The notes under the pieces are model-generated. The model ran no database searches. It was not told where the DNA came from and was given only the letters and a program-made list of their open reading frames with translations. A stretch of DNA of 64,000 bases from Circinella umbellata (taxonomy: Eukaryota > Mucoromycota > Mucoromycetes > Mucorales > Lichtheimiaceae): assembly GCA_025093555.1 (NCBI GenBank), contig JAIWNF010000033.1, positions 434,001 through 498,000 of the forward strand. Reading direction: 5' to 3'. Shown piece after piece: positions 23,901 through 38,691 of the stretch. Within the stretch, counting starts at the first letter, position 1. Every line of letters starts with the position of its first letter. Both the position numbers and the translations under genes were made by a program.

Positions 23901-26900
23901 GTAACATTGTAAATAGATAGTTAACCCAAGCAGTCCATTAATATATGCAACATGTCCAAACGGACCAATATGGCAGTGTTGCTCCAATGTTTGCAATTCT
24001 GTAGGAAGTACTGGAATCAAGTCAAGTTGTTGTGATGATTCCATACCACCTGTTGCTGTAACAGCAGCAGCAGAAACAGCATTAACACCAACAGTAGTTG
24101 TAGTATTTGTTGTTGTATATTCTTGATCATCACTTTCAAGTCGTCGAAATGCTGTTTCAATAACCATCAATGAATCTACCAATTCATTTGTGATTACTCG
24201 TGGATTTTGACGTGTCAAAGTATGCACCTCAGCTTGTAGTTTGGATAAGTCTTGAACAGGATAAAGGTTGAATTGTCTTGTCGCTTCATCAATCCTTGCA
24301 AGCGCCTGAGCAATAATGTTGGCATAGTTAAATGCTGTACTTTCAAGATTCTGCATAAATTGAGAAAAATGTGCATGTTGTATTCGTTCCCATACTTCTT
24401 CTGCCTTATTTTTGGCAAACGATTGTTCGATCAATTCTTGTAATGCTGGCCATATGGAACAACAATCTTGCAATAAAAGTTTTCGAGCAACAGGTTGCAT
24501 CAAGCTTTTGTACGTGCGAATTTCCTCAAAACATCGATGATAGACCGCATTCTTTTGCGTGATCCATGACAATAACGTTTGCAAGAATTCTTCAAAGTCT
24601 TCTCCAGCGTTAGATTCAATGCTTTTGAACATCTCGGTTGACAAATAAGATTCTTTGAGTAATGTTTCAACAAATGTATTCTATACATATAATAATTGAG
24701 TCAGAATATAGTTATATAATTTAAATAAAAAAGTATTTCTTACCTTTGTTAATGACACCAAAGTGCTACCATGTTTATGTGCCCATTTGGAACATTCTTG
24801 AACGAATAAATGAATATTTTTCTTTGCTTGATCAACAAAACTTTCATCTTCTACTTCATCATCGCTTCCATCATCAATTGCTTGTTGCTGAAGCTCCTGA
24901 AGCGATTTTTGTTGAGTATGTTGTAGCTTATCTGTTACAGCCGAAAGAGCCTTTGTGACATCATGTTGACGTTTTTCATAATCGCTACGCTTTTCACCTA
25001 CAATTATCCAGTATATAATATTGGGTCACTAAAGAGAAAAAAATAACAAACTAAAGTAAAAAAAGAAGACAGATGTATTACCGAGTCGCTTAGCAACCAA
25101 ACCAAGATTGATCTGCAGCTCCATGACTTGCCGCTCTTCCAGTTCTTCGGCTTCAGTTGCCCAATGTACCAATGGATCATATATAAACGCATCTAAAAGT
25201 GTCATAAGCACTTCTTTGTGCTTTCGTAACACACGTAACGTCTCTTCGGCAGCAGTACGAAAGACGCCGTCCGTTCCTGTGACACCAAGTGCATTAAACA
25301 AATTTTGTGTCAGACGGAAAGGGACTAATTCAGGCACACGCAACTGTCGACCCTTCTCAAAACAAACATTGTAATCGATATGAATCACTTCACCCGATTG
25401 ATAATCAATTAAAATATTATCCAAATGTCGATCACCTAAACCAATAATATATCCGATAACAGACATGACAGCAAGCGACCGATTCAACGATGTACTTTTC
25501 TGTAACCACCCAGCTGCATCTGAACTTGAACACCAAATTTCTTTTGCTAAAAGATCATTTGGAGTTTCCTTGACTAATTCCAAAAACACTTTCTTAAGAA
25601 TATGCTTTGGCCAATTCCGTCGGTTGGTCGTAACACGTAGACCTTCCGCCTTCAAAGCTGCCTCGATCTTATTCGCGAAAAGTTCGGTTGGTCGTTGCAA
25701 TGGTTGGTTGAGATCTTCTGATGTTACTTTGTCACCCGATAAAAGCAGTTTGGCTGATTGTTCACGTCGCTGCCATCTTTTATACAATGCAAAGAGTGGG
25801 GTAGCATCGTTTACCCACTGAATCATACCAGAGTGATCACTTACAGGGATAACAGCATATGTTCTTGTCTTAAGGTCTCGAGCAACAGCTGTCTTGTCCT
25901 CTTTAAGTAATCCATTGACTGTATTTAAAAGTTGCATGATGCGTTCATCTAAATGTAAATCTTCTAAACCTTTGAAAAGATATGAATACTTTTTGCCATC
26001 GGATCCTCGCATATCCAGTTTTTTTGGCTTAGTTTTTGTTGGTAAGATGACGACATTGGAACCAAATGAGTCAATATATACAGGACTATTATCGTTGTTG
26101 TACATGCCTGGAATACCGATAGTGGAATTACGTAAGGAAGCTAGATATGGGGAAACATGCTCAAGTTCTAAAACACGCATCTTGTGGGTTTCAAATACTA
26201 AATTGCGATTGACCTATTGACAAATAAAAAATAGAGCGATAATTATTAGCAACCCCATAGGATTCTATATAGAAGACTGAGATAAATGTTTCCACATTAA
26301 TCATCTTACTTGAATAAACATGTCCCAGCCATTTCGAAAAGTAGCTATACTCTTGGGTTTTTGTAAAACCTCAAATGCTTGAATAATCCGCTTTCCAAAT
26401 GTATCAACGAACCATTGTTCATGTGGTGTTTTGGATTCTGTGGTAAGAATGGTCACCTGTAATAACTTGTCAACTGACGAAATGATAAACTTCATGACAT
26501 TATCATAACTTTCAAAGAAAGTCTTTTCAATCTGTTCTTGTGTCATGATCTCCTTATGATGATTGCTCTCCAACCTGACAACTTCTTGGTCAAGTTTTGT
26601 GAACAGTTCAATAGCATTGAGTGCTAACGAGGATATTTTATACGACCATTCCTCTTCCCACAAAACAGTGATTTTTTCAAGCTCTTCAGCCATACGCTGA
26701 GTTGATAACCAAAGTGTTTCATTACGTTCCATCATCCGGTTAGCGATTGTGCTGAGTAACGTCTTAGATTCATGATTCGTTTTCGATGAGGACGAACTGA
26801 CAATTATATCATAGATAATTTCACGAGGATACTCGTCGCAAATTCTTCTGAGTAATTGACTAATTACCTTTTGCACAACATTTGACGGATGATTGAGTCG

Positions 26901-29900
26901 TGCGAATAACTGAGGAATAATTTTTTTCCATGGTTCAATGGATACATGTTCAATCTTTTCGCAGAAGATAGACTGTAATACATCACTATATTTGACAAGC
27001 ATACGTAGCAATCGAAGAGTTGCTGTCATGACCATGGACGTTGATCGTTTTTCATTTACACTAGCCTAAAAAAAATATGCATATACAATACAGTAATTTT
27101 ATAAGTCCAAAGCCACTCAATACCTTTCTATTTGTCATTAATTAATTATTACCTCTGAGCTATTAGTTTCCCCTAATGATAAATACTGGAAGTAGGCTGA
27201 TGATGATATTTGGAATGTTTCTATGATGTTGTTATTTACAATTTCCATAATTTTGAGAATTTGATATATTTGATCATCGTTCGATGATGACAGTGCCTTC
27301 TGTACTGCATTCTTCAGAATGGTATGATCGACAAGTGATTTTACACCAACAGATCCCGAATGCTTTTGCAAAAGACCACAAAGATTCTGATAATAGAGAA
27401 AGATAATTAATAAAACGAAAATATAAACAACTTTTTTTTAAGTATACGCACCACCTCAATAGTAATGGGCTCTTCTGAGTGTTGACCCACTCCCAAAATA
27501 TCTCGAAGTTGTTGTCTAGCCCATAATACAATTGGAATACTAGGTTCGTTGCGGGTAAGCTCATCCAAAATTCTCCATCCTTGTTTATAGTGATAAGTCG
27601 CATATTCAAACCAGGGTTTTCGAATCAATTTCGAAACTTTTACCGATTTCTTAAGCAACGTATCAATAGCAATTTCAACAGGTGACTGCAACTTGTACAT
27701 ACTGTCCATACCTTCCGCATTGACTAGTGTAGAATCCAACTTGTCAAGCAATAAAGTTTTAGTATCACCATTATCATTATAACTGTTCTTTAATAATCGT
27801 GCAGCTTCCAAACATGCCTTGCTATGCAATTTCTTTGTGAATGCGTCACCAACTCCTTCTTCCATACCAACAATAATCTCGTTCAATGTTTCCATGGCAG
27901 TCAGTTGAGACAAACTATCTGGTTGCAATAGTAAAACCTTTGCTTTTTCATAAAGAACAGGAAATTGTTGATATAATACTGTTGAAGGAATAGCTTCTAG
28001 CCAACTATTAGCAATCTCGAGATTTCCTTGTCTACGTGCCACTCTAGCTGAACGAAGTCGTATGAATGCCAGATCATTGTTGCTTGTCGAATAATCGGGT
28101 TCATCTTTGCCCAAAAATGTGTCACAAGTGTACTCGACATAATTACATAGTCGACCCCAGTGAACAGTTTCAAGAATATTCTTTCCATCAGCCGATGATG
28201 ATTTTTCAGCTAGGGCAGCATAATCATTAATACTGTTGAAGATTTTTCGAGGTGATGATTGTAAAAGTTGCATTTCTATCATACTACTTCGTTGCGATAG
28301 TACATCTTCTTCCAAAGAAAGGCGCGCTCGGTCAGATAATGTATGGTTGATTTTGGCCTGAATGTGATCCATGGGTTCACCTTGACCTAGCCAGTCCCGG
28401 AATCGTAATAATCTTCCGAGCTGAATGCTTTCAGTTATATTAAGGTCGCAAAGTGATGAATAGAAATCGTTCAAGTCACATGTAGGTTGGATTTCTTCTG
28501 GATTGTTATCATCTGAAAACATCATTAACTCTCTTGAGAAAATATTGGTAAACAAAGAACCGTTTACATCATACAATTGCTTCAGTGAAGTGTAATCTTC
28601 AATACATGTGTAAAAATCAAGCGCCTGCATGAAATTAATATTTGTATTGTTAGTGTTATAAAAAAAAAGTAGTAAGTTACTTTATAATTCCACTCGAATC
28701 AACAGTTTTCTTCTGTATAGCAGTAATATTAATAGTAATAATAGTACCTCGTTGTCCAGCATATCCATGATACCGTACTCATCACGAACAATATGATTAT
28801 GTAAGGTATCCAAAAGTTGAATTGCATTTTCATGATGTCCCTAGTAATATTGATCAAAGAAATCCGGTTAATGAGTTATTCCAAGAAAGTTTGATATAAC
28901 GAATTTAGGGTAGTTATACATACAAGAGCAAACTGGGCAGCAACTTGGAACCATGTGGCAGAACAAAGAGGCTCAGTACACGTTTCTGATAATCGATAAG
29001 TATTTAGAAGGCTATGCATTGCTCTTATAATATGTTATTATACACGTAATTACCTTGTGCACTAATTGGTCCGATCAGGCCATTAAAGAACCATTCTTGT
29101 TGAAATGATGGTTGGATCATTGTGACTCTACGAATAATTCGTCTGTACCATGCTTGAATACCATGAATAAGATCACTTGCCGTCATCTTAATACATGCTT
29201 GAACTAACAGAAATCCAACAATAGTTTTCCTATCAAAATTAGCTATATTTTAACCGTGTATTATATAGTAAAAGGAAGGAGAAATACCTAAATCGCGCAG
29301 TAACCCATTAATTTCGTTGAACCAGACAAGAGGATCAATAGAGTCTCTATCATGAAGAACTATCTCACGTTCATGCAATAGCTGTATAATCACCATCACG
29401 TGTCAGTATAAAAAAAATCTTCACGAAAATCAATATATCTTTTTTTTTACCTCAAGAGTGTTACGAATTAATAAACTATCGTCGTGTAACATTTTGGCGC
29501 CTTGGATTATTGCTGGTCTTATTCGAGCAAAATATTCTTTGCATGTCTTTTTATTCGTTCTAAAAAACACCAGACTAGAACGAGGTACGGACGGTAAAGC
29601 GTTTGTAGCACAACCATTGGATGCATTATATATTTGAATTTCTAATCGATCCAATAGTAGAAGTAGACTGGAAAGATTGTCTCGGATCATTGAGTCATCC
29701 CTAAAAATAATATATGCATTAGAATATATCCAGCTTTATCCTTCCTCTTTCTAAAAATACATTTCGAGTACAGAACACGAAAATGTGTAAAGAGAATAAA
29801 AAGAAAATATAGTGATAAGCATATACGTATATAAATACGTATATGAGCTATATACCTCAATTGATCAGCACTAACTGTAAGTAATGATGCAAGCATACGT

Positions 29901-32900
29901 TCAAATGCTGCTAAAGTCTATATTTTAAATCCTTAATTTATATTCCAACAACGACAATAACAAAAATAAAATTTACCTGCTGAGGCCCACCAAGTGGTGT
30001 TCGTAATCGAGACAGCATACAATACCGAGATGCTTCCCATATCACCCAATATTTCAAGAATTCCCGAGAATTGTTGACGTAGCGTGCAATTCGAGCATCT
30101 TCTATACCATTATTACACATAAAACCTTTTGAATGAGTATATCAATATGCGTAAACTACACAATAAAACACATATAGATATACCTTGTTTGGATTCCTTA
30201 AAGATGTTGACATTTTTTATGCTTGCAAGTGATCCACAATGATGAAATAAACGTCTTGCCCACGCCATTTGATCACCATCAATATGATTTTGTAGTGCCT
30301 TGACTGCATTTTCAGCATGGGACCCGACCAAATGTTCAGACATTCCCAAACTAGCCATAGTGATCTCATAATGTGTTGGGCGAAAAGCACCTGTGTGAGG
30401 AGTTGCCATGACAATGGTCTATGTAATGATTGTCAATACACTTTGGTTTTTCTCATTGTTCCCTCACTCTTTTTTTTCGAATCAAGTTATACATTTACCT
30501 CAAGAAATTTGATTGCTGAAGCATTTCCAATATCAATATCCGCTATCAAAAATGGATTAAGAACACTTAGTAGTTCACTACTAGCAGTACGAATACTAGA
30601 ATGTGGATCATCAAGTCTAAAGAAAAAAAATATAAAGCAAATACATGAGTAAAATAAAGAAAAAAAAGAGCAGAGCAGTGACTGAATATTTAAATATACC
30701 CATTTTGTATACAAGCAAGTGCGCTCTTTGTTAGTTTTGTAGAGTTGTAATGTTGACAAAAATAAGTTCCAACTTTCAACATGTCTTCTTTAAGAAAATT
30801 ATTTCGTTCATATTCTATATGCAGAAAAAAAAGGGTGAAACATTAAAAATCATATTAGACCTTTTTGTTCATTATAAAAACTATCATCTGCTATCTTATT
30901 TAAACTTCATCTTACTAATCGCTTCTAATAATGTTTTCACGACGCATGGCAATATATCAGAAATCTTATCTGATTTAGTATCTGAAGATGTTATGGTGTA
31001 CAGTACATCTTTAATATATTTGCATATAATTTGTCGGCTACTTAAATTAAGCACACCCCAGTTATCACAAAGGTCCTGAAACAAATTGCTCAACAAATGA
31101 AAATTAGCAACATCATCAAGTAGATATAGACAGCTATAATATTTATAATAAATTTAGCTTGAGTCAATGATTCTTCTTATAACACTTCTATTAAAATAAC
31201 AGCTCCGATAGTAATACATGTTTATATAATTAAAGAAAATCAAAGCAGTACACTAACCTTGAGCAAAATTCTGTAAGCACTTGAATGCAAGCATCGAAAA
31301 CATCACTACATTTGCAACGCCATGCTGTGTGTAATGTATCAAGAACAAGAAGAAGATTATGTGTTTTATAATTTGGCCAAACAGTTCCTGCATCTAATAA
31401 AAGGTAGCTAATAAATAAAGCATCCACAACAGCGTCAGTCACTTGTGACCATGATGACTTCTTTTCTATGAATGATGTAGCACGAGAAGCATATTTGGAT
31501 AAAAGCTCAGGATTTTTGTGAATTTCCTGCTCTGTCCTTCTCAATATACACCCTTTTTCAACAACTGCAATACTGTATACATCTGTGATTACTGTTAGAT
31601 TTTCTGTGAGGTGTTTTGCAAATGCGTCACTGGTGTTTTGTTGTACGTGATGCATGGTAAAGGATAATCGGATCAAAGAGCGCAGCATGACTAGAATACC
31701 AGAGTTGAGTTGCTTATCGCCTCGATTCAATCCACGCAGATGGAATAAAGGAGAATATTCGATGTCCAATAAACATTGAACAATACTTTCGTCGATATCG
31801 GAGCCCCATGCATCGATTAGCTAATACATGTATAGTGCGAAAAAAAATGTATAAATTTGATATTATTCATAATCCATCTTGAACTATATACTTTTCAATC
31901 TGTACCTTCATTAATGTCTTTAAGTACGTATGCGGGTTAATTCCAGATGATCTCCCCTTCATTTGTGAAGCAAAGTAATCATATACTTGTCTTTGATATA
32001 ATCGTACTCCCTGAGGATTCGTGGAAAAAAGAAGAAACAAAACCTGGTTCGCTTTTTTTTATATCAGAGAAAGGATAATAGAAGAAGTTAGCATACATCT
32101 GTTTAGAGCCAATTTGATAGGTAAATATCAATTTACACATACATTTTTCCATCCAAGCGTCACTTGGTGATATTTCTTTGACATGACAAAGAAAACTTAG
32201 CACATTTGGTCTCAATAAGTCAAAAATTGGACCAATAATATGAGTATCTTTTTGGACTTCAGATGTCACCAGTAAAGGTACAATTGCTTGGATCATTGCA
32301 TGAAAACAACTGATTGTTGTTGTTAATATATTTATTTCATTGGATTTTTTTTCTCTCGTGACCTCCTTTCTCCTTCCGACCCTCTTACTCTTACTCTACT
32401 CACTAACCTGAATAAGCTTTCGCAAGTTTCCCATTTGGATTTCCAAATCTCTGTATCTCCTTCTGTCGTCATAATACTTGATATAATTCCTTGCATGTCA
32501 TTCAAAAAGTGTTGCAATAATTCAAATGCAAATGATAATCGGGTTTGCCAGAAAGGTCGAAAATTCTTATACGTTTCTATTTTTTTTTAACATTCCATCC
32601 ATTCTTTAGTTCCCGGTATCTATCGTTACGATTTTCCGCCGTACTAAGATCACAGTATATGTTAACTTACCACAAATAAGAGATCGCCGATATTCTGATA
32701 CATTCGTATCGATATGCCACCCAACTAATAAATCAATGATATCCTAAACACCCATAACTCTTGTTTAATAACCATTATATATCTACATACAAGTAATCTG
32801 TTGCTATGGAAATTTATCATATCGTTACGCAACCTACTTGAAACTTTTCAGAAAATGTTGTTGGACAACTAGCAGCTAATATGTCAAGCACATGCAAGAC

Positions 32901-33858
32901 TTCGGGTAAGTAATCAGGGGAATACATTGCGTCCAGGAACATGATCATGCTGTTCATAATATTGGATGATATATCGTACAGCTGACATTTGATGTAAGGA
33001 TCAGATGAAGCATCAGCAATAGCCTAATAATAGCAATAATCGGAAAATGTGAATGTGCATGATTATTAGCAATTTAGAATTCATTTTGTCGGTCTCCGTC
33101 TTTCTTTTTTTAATTCATTAGATCGAACGCAATACCTGTCGAAGTAAACGAAGAAGCCATAATTTGAATTCCTTAATTCTGTTTGCCTCTCCTACGGAAA
33201 TATCAGTTGCTGATGGCCACCTTTGCAAGTGTTCAAAGATCCAAAGAAGTACAATATCCAATCTACCGCAGTAACAACCGAGTATGGATAAAAGTTTCAT
33301 GGTTGAGTTTTTAAGCGTGTTACTATGAGGTCGCATATTTTCAAAGATCGATCGTACATTTTGTTGTTGTTTAAACAAGCAAGCATCGAGAAGTTGTAAA
33401 CACTCATTTTGTGTTTGTGCTGGATCGCCTTTTTGTCTTACTTCCTCAATAGATTTGAGTAATTGTACTGCGCCAGCATTACGTCTTGCTAAATCTTCTT
33501 CTTCATTCAAAATACGTCGTAATTGATGTAAATTTCGTGATTCATCTGAAACATCCTGTTGTTGCTGTTGTTGATTATTGTTCTGATGGTGATAATTATT
33601 CTGTGAATGCTTTCCTCGATTACTGTTATAATTGTTTCTGGTAGAACGTGATTGAGACGAAGTAGACGGCTGTTGCTGTTGCTGTTGGGCGGACGAGTTC
33701 CATGACCGCCCTTCTCCTCGACTATCATTGGTATTATTACTGTCACGTAAACCACCGCGTTGGAAATGACGTCCTGATTGTTGTGGACCAGTACTCCCTT
33801 TTCTCGAGCTCATTGGAGTTGGTTTCTTACACGAGTATTTTGATATTGCTTTTGACAA
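20986..33858 (-). CDS. SMG1: SMG1 phosphatidylinositol-3-kinase-related kinase (nonsense-mediated mRNA decay)
   Basis: Giant Ser/Thr kinase that phosphorylates UPF1 to trigger nonsense-mediated decay. Some 30 exons. The N-terminus (Met 33858, or Met 33813) is disordered and rich in Gln, Asn, Ser and Arg, followed by helical HEAT-type sequence to about 29900 and a FAT region (about 29700-26300). The PIKK kinase exon (about 26180-25080) is diagnostic: VVILPTKTKPKKLDMRGSDG, YLFKGLEDLHLDERIM, the catalytic loop GLGDRHLDNILIDY, the Mg-binding HIDYNVCFEKG, and ALGVTGTDGVFR. These match SMG1 rather than TOR, ATM or ATR. As in animal SMG1, about a thousand residues (25020-21100) separate the kinase domain from the FATC motif, which ends NLCAMYEGWTSWI at 20989. 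No frame breaks were seen in the exons I read. S. cerevisiae and many other fungi lack this gene. Confidence 0.95.
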
Positions 33859-36483
33859 GGAAACTAAAAACCTCAGTGGTAAGACAGCAGATGATTAAAA
33901 AAATGGTATTCCGCTCTTCCGATAAGCTGACATCGTGTTGTGGATAGATCATGTAATCCATTTGAACAGAGAAGGATGGAGGATTATCACTGTGACAAGT
34001 TTGTAACCCCCATTATCTTTAAAACACGGTTCATTATGTAATATAAACATTTTGTTATTGAATGCCGCTTATACTCTGTCGCGATAAATAACATTATTTT
34101 ATTAAAAAGCAACATTTTTAATTTGAATCTCTTATGGGGATTCCCTTGATTGGTGAAACAGTGTCGAGTAACTTGGTAGGCCCGCCATGACAGTCCTTTA
34201 AACTAATGAGTTATATAGTAGCTAATTTCTTGTCACTCTTTTCAAGACTGTTTCAAATTATTACAGTTAATTATGTCAAATATATACACATTGCTTCTTT
34301 GTCTAATATAAGTTGTTTATTAAGATACATATCTTAATAAATATATAAACAAACCTCAAGAAATGTTGATAGCTACATTATTGCTGTGACGACAAAAATA
34401 ATTAATAAAGAATTATACTATATATAATATGGGGATGGGTTATATCTGATGAGAAGCTTTAAGGTGCATGGATCCCACCTCTCTATTCAACCACTTCAGC
34501 TTAGTTATATTGATCAGCGGTCCGGACAGCAAAAGTGAATAAATAATACCTTTTGGGAATATTTTATGATGCTCGATAACTCTTCAATGACGAGTTATTA
34601 TGATTTTTTTATTGGCGCTACTTTATTGTCATTAAGACCTGATTATTTATAAACAATAGATACAGTTGCTCTTACTGTGATATGCAATCCAGTGTATCAC
34701 TCGGAAATACTTCCAAAAAATTATGTATTATATTTACAGAAATCAATAGTATGTTGTACTAAATAGAATAGCTCTACGTGGGCATATTTTTTAATTGTGG
34801 TCTCGAACTGTAATAATACACCGGATCCCCCTACCACTAATCTGCCCTCAATAGTTCACCGTTAAAAATAAGCATCATGAAGGCTTTGGTCGAGCTTATC
34901 TTCATTTTTTAAACTATATCTACCATTTACGCGACTTTTCGAATCAATCGCTTTTTCATCCGAATTGAAAATCATATTTTAAAAGTTTTAAAACAAATGG
35001 TTTTTTTAATACTGCTGGTTTAGAATTTTTCTTTACGTTCTTACTTAACTCTGATTTTATTTGATTTTTTATGCAAAAAAATGCACTTATTTTGTGCTAT
35101 TGTATAGATGTATCGCTGTTGTAATGTAGAGCATCTTTTTACTTGCAATACAGAGAACAGAATTTGTAGCAACATAGGACCCATTTTACTCCTGCCTGTA
35201 ACTTGATGAGTAATACGGTTGAGTTAAAATTAAATAGGGAGGGTTCTTTTATACGAAACAACAAGGAATTACAATTACTTTTTCATATCCCCTTCTGTTG
35301 TGTATTCTGCTAGAATGTTTACAGAATAATAGTTAATACAGCATTTTTATGATTATTACAGGTGCTAAATAGTAATATGTCGGTTTTCTCAGAACACCAA
35401 AAGTATGTTTATTAAACAAATACCTTTATTTACATTGACATGTCTTACGAGTTTACATAAAAGTTTGATTCGATAAATTTTTGATACTTTTGTTATCTTG
35501 AGAACTAGTCAGATGCAACATGCGTCAACATATATGGATGATAACATCATCAGACGGGTAAAATAATCAGCATACTACATACTCTTATTAAGCATATATT
35601 GACATATACAGGACCAATTATACATCTTTCGCCGTTTTGATTCCTTTGACGAGGCAAGATCGCAGTTTTCAACATCGATTTTTTAATTTTTGAAAATCCC
35701 TCTTACCAACAATGAATGGCTGAGCGTAAGACCTTATTTTAGAGAAAAATGTCGTTGTAGTGAACACCGATGCCTTGGAAACGCTTCATCTTCTGAAAGC
35801 ATTCCATATTTAAGGCTTTCTCTCGTGGCTTTTTTTATTGTAATGAGTTGTAATAATATAATAGGCAGAAATTAAAATGTTTAACAAATGTAAAGTAGAG
35901 CAAGAATTGTTTAACTAGTTGAAGGGACAAAATATATGAATGTTACCAACTGAAGGGACTCTATCTGTAATAAAACATATAAACGTTTACTCCAGCATAT
36001 ATCAAGTGATATCCTTTATTAATGAAAAGAAAAAACGTTTTGGCTGACTGTGGGTGAACAAATTTTGAAAAATCATTGTGTGATATGGAATAGCAACCAT
36101 CTTTAATATAAATTCTATTTATAGCCATAGACAATGCATGATCCACTTTAAAATTAACAAAGAAGGACTAGTGTGATTATCAAAGGTTTTATGTAGAATA
36201 GTGTCAAATACTGAGATCAGTTGTTGTCAATACAAGTATCAGCTTATATGGATCGATGCTGGTAGTTTCAAAATTTCGAAAATTTCTTGAGAGCGACGGT
36301 ACTGTTCATTGATCTTTTTAGTTCGTTTTCGTTTTTCGCGTAATAATAATTTAATGTATATATTTTACGTAGGTATGTATGCAAAAGAGTTGTTTATTTT
36401 GAATTATATATTATGGTACTTGTGGTGATTAATTAAGTAATTATAGGTTATATGTGTATGCAATACATTGGATAAAAGGCAGA
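33859..36483. other. 2.6-kb intergenic region
   Basis: The part next to 33858 should hold the SMG1 promoter. The remainder is AT-rich, with ORFs of about 60 codons at most (for example 35690-35875 and 35961-36146). None has splice-flanked continuation or a recognisable motif. I see no RNA gene or repeat. Confidence 0.5.
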
Positions 36484-38691
36484 CTATTCCCCGTCAGGCT
36501 TAACAGGTCGAACATTTTGTGGTCTTGGTGCAGCTTGAGCATTAGTTGTGTTTTGCACAGGTAATGCTATAGGTGGATCTATCTCATTCGGAACGTGACC
36601 GCGGTATGGAGGTGCAGTCTCTGCAGGAGACAATGAAGATAAAGTTGCATTGGGAATGGTGTTATTCACAGCCTCTGGTTTGAAACCGGTATTTGATGCT
36701 CCGTTATTAATATCTATAAGATGAGCTCCACCATCAGGGACCTTTTTCTCACTTTTATCGTTTCGATTTCTACGATTTCGGATAAAAAAGAAAGCAGCTA
36801 CAAGTGCCTAAATACAACAAAAAAATAGCTTTCAATATTAGATCTGTAATTCAATCTCGTTTGTTTCTTTTTTAGACTGGATAACAAAAAAGAGCAGCTT
36901 ACCACTCCAGCCACACAGCCAATAACTATACCAGCGATTGCCCCACTGGAAAGACCCTCACTATCGTTTGTATCGCCTGGATCGTCACCACTGTCATCTT
37001 CCGAGGGATATGATGAAGTGTACTGATCAACCCATTTCCAATCTTGAGTATCTAAAACACCGAATCCATTTTGAACGGCACCAGCGTTATTTACACCAAA
37101 CATAATGAAGAGCAATCGGCTGTTATCGGCGAAAACGGCTAATGCAATAGTTTACTATTAGTAACTTTTAACTTTTCTTTTGAGTATTATAAAACTTCTT
37201 CTTTTCAATTAATACCTGCATGTCCGTAAAGTGCACCCAGGCCCGAGCCAATTAGATCCTGCTTTGTCCAAGTCATGGAACGTGTGTCTAATACATAACA
37301 AAAGTTTCTTGGGATTGGATTTGTAGCAGTCACTATAACATTCACGTATACATTCTGTTATTAACATAAGTGAAGCATTTTGTTTTGTTTTTTGCATAAT
37401 AATAATCGAACATACTATTTTCTTTTCCACCATACAAAACAATTTCGTGGGAGTTTGGCTCTATGGTTTCACCAATTATTAATTAATAAAGAATTTTTAA
37501 ATTTCCACTCATGTCTCAATAAGTATACAGAACTTACTGGCTGCGATTGTGTGCAAAATTCTCGGATCCGGTATATCAACACCACTTGCTTGTTTTAATT
37601 CCCATGTGCTATCTTCGATATGATAGATTAAAATTTCTGTCATTGGGATCATAATATAATCGGCCGTAATATTTGTTTGCGTATAATTTGCTGTCATCCC
37701 TCCAATGTAATAAAGATTTTTGCCTGCTAAAGTGGTTGGGGCACGGTATCGAACTTTCATATTTGCTGGTAATTGGGGTCCTTTAGTCCACATGGATGCC
37801 TGATAATACAAATAAAAGTTATGAGAAAAGAGTATTAAAGTAACAATAAGTTTATACATACTGTAAAGTCATAGATATTCATTTCTCTAGTGAATGGTGG
37901 ATTCACATCACTTGGCCAACTATCAATTAGAAAGAAGTAATAATAAAATATCCCATTAGCCCGTGTAAAAAAAAATTATGAGTAATCAACAGCAGCAATA
38001 ATAATAATAGTAAAAGAAGAAGAAATACTGACCCGCGCCCGCCAAAAACATAAGCTTTGTGATCGTCACCGCGCGAGCATGAGCCTGCAAATCTATTCAA
38101 AATTCATCAGACCCATCAAATTAAATTTCAGAAAAAATTGATTGAATAATAAATGAAGATTTACACTTGTCTTAACGACCCCTGAGGTTCTGGCAGAGAT
38201 TGCCAACGATTGGATGTTGCATTATACACCATTACTGTATGTTGTAGCATGTCGTCAATTATATTGCTACCAGCTCCACCATAAATCATTATGGACTTCT
38301 CTTCGGGGATGACTCCCATAGCGTATACATAATTGCGTTCGGCTGTTAGAGAATCGGAAACTTGAACACCTTGCCATTCTGATTGTGCTACACGAACATC
38401 AAAAGACTTTGCTATATCGAGATAAATTAAGTCTTGTATAGTTGATGGATTACTTGCCCTGTTGTCAGGACGACCTCCAAAGTAATAAAGTCGTCTGTTA
38501 AGTAGCACACTATCTAATACAGTTTATAAAAAGTATAATTACATATTTAATGTCAACGGAAACGAGAAACTAAAAAAAAACCTTTATGTTTATATGTAGC
38601 ATATACCTCCACCATATCGTGTTTGTGGAGTAATAGCAAAAACTTTAAGTCCAATGAATGCTACTGATAATATACATAAAAGTAACTTCAT
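36484..38691 (-). CDS. Kelch-repeat type I membrane protein
   Basis: Predicted secreted or cell-surface beta-propeller protein with one membrane anchor. The start at 38691 opens a signal peptide (MKLLLCILSVAFIGLKVFA). Kelch blades follow in successive exons: NRRLYYFGGRPDNRAS, KSIMIYGGAGSN with YNATSNRWQSLPEP, KAYVFGGRG, KNLYYIGGMTANY with TWELKQAS, EIVLYGGKENS, and RLLFIMFGVNN with WKWVD. An Asp/Ser-rich stretch then leads to a transmembrane segment (GAIAGIVIGCVAGV, about 36950-36908, continuing after an intron as ALVAAFFFI). The basic stop-transfer RNRRNR follows, then a Pro-rich cytosolic tail that ends PVKPDGE at 36484. Proteins of this layout are common in fungi, but their ligands are generally unknown. 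About eight exons. Confidence 0.85.

Noticed and set aside
34435..34505. Possible C/D-box small nucleolar RNA (ctgatgag near 34447)
   Set aside because: No convincing D box or terminal stem at the right spacing.
35690..36146. Two small ORFs of about 60 codons in the 2.6-kb intergenic region
   Set aside because: Length expected by chance, no motif, no exon partners.
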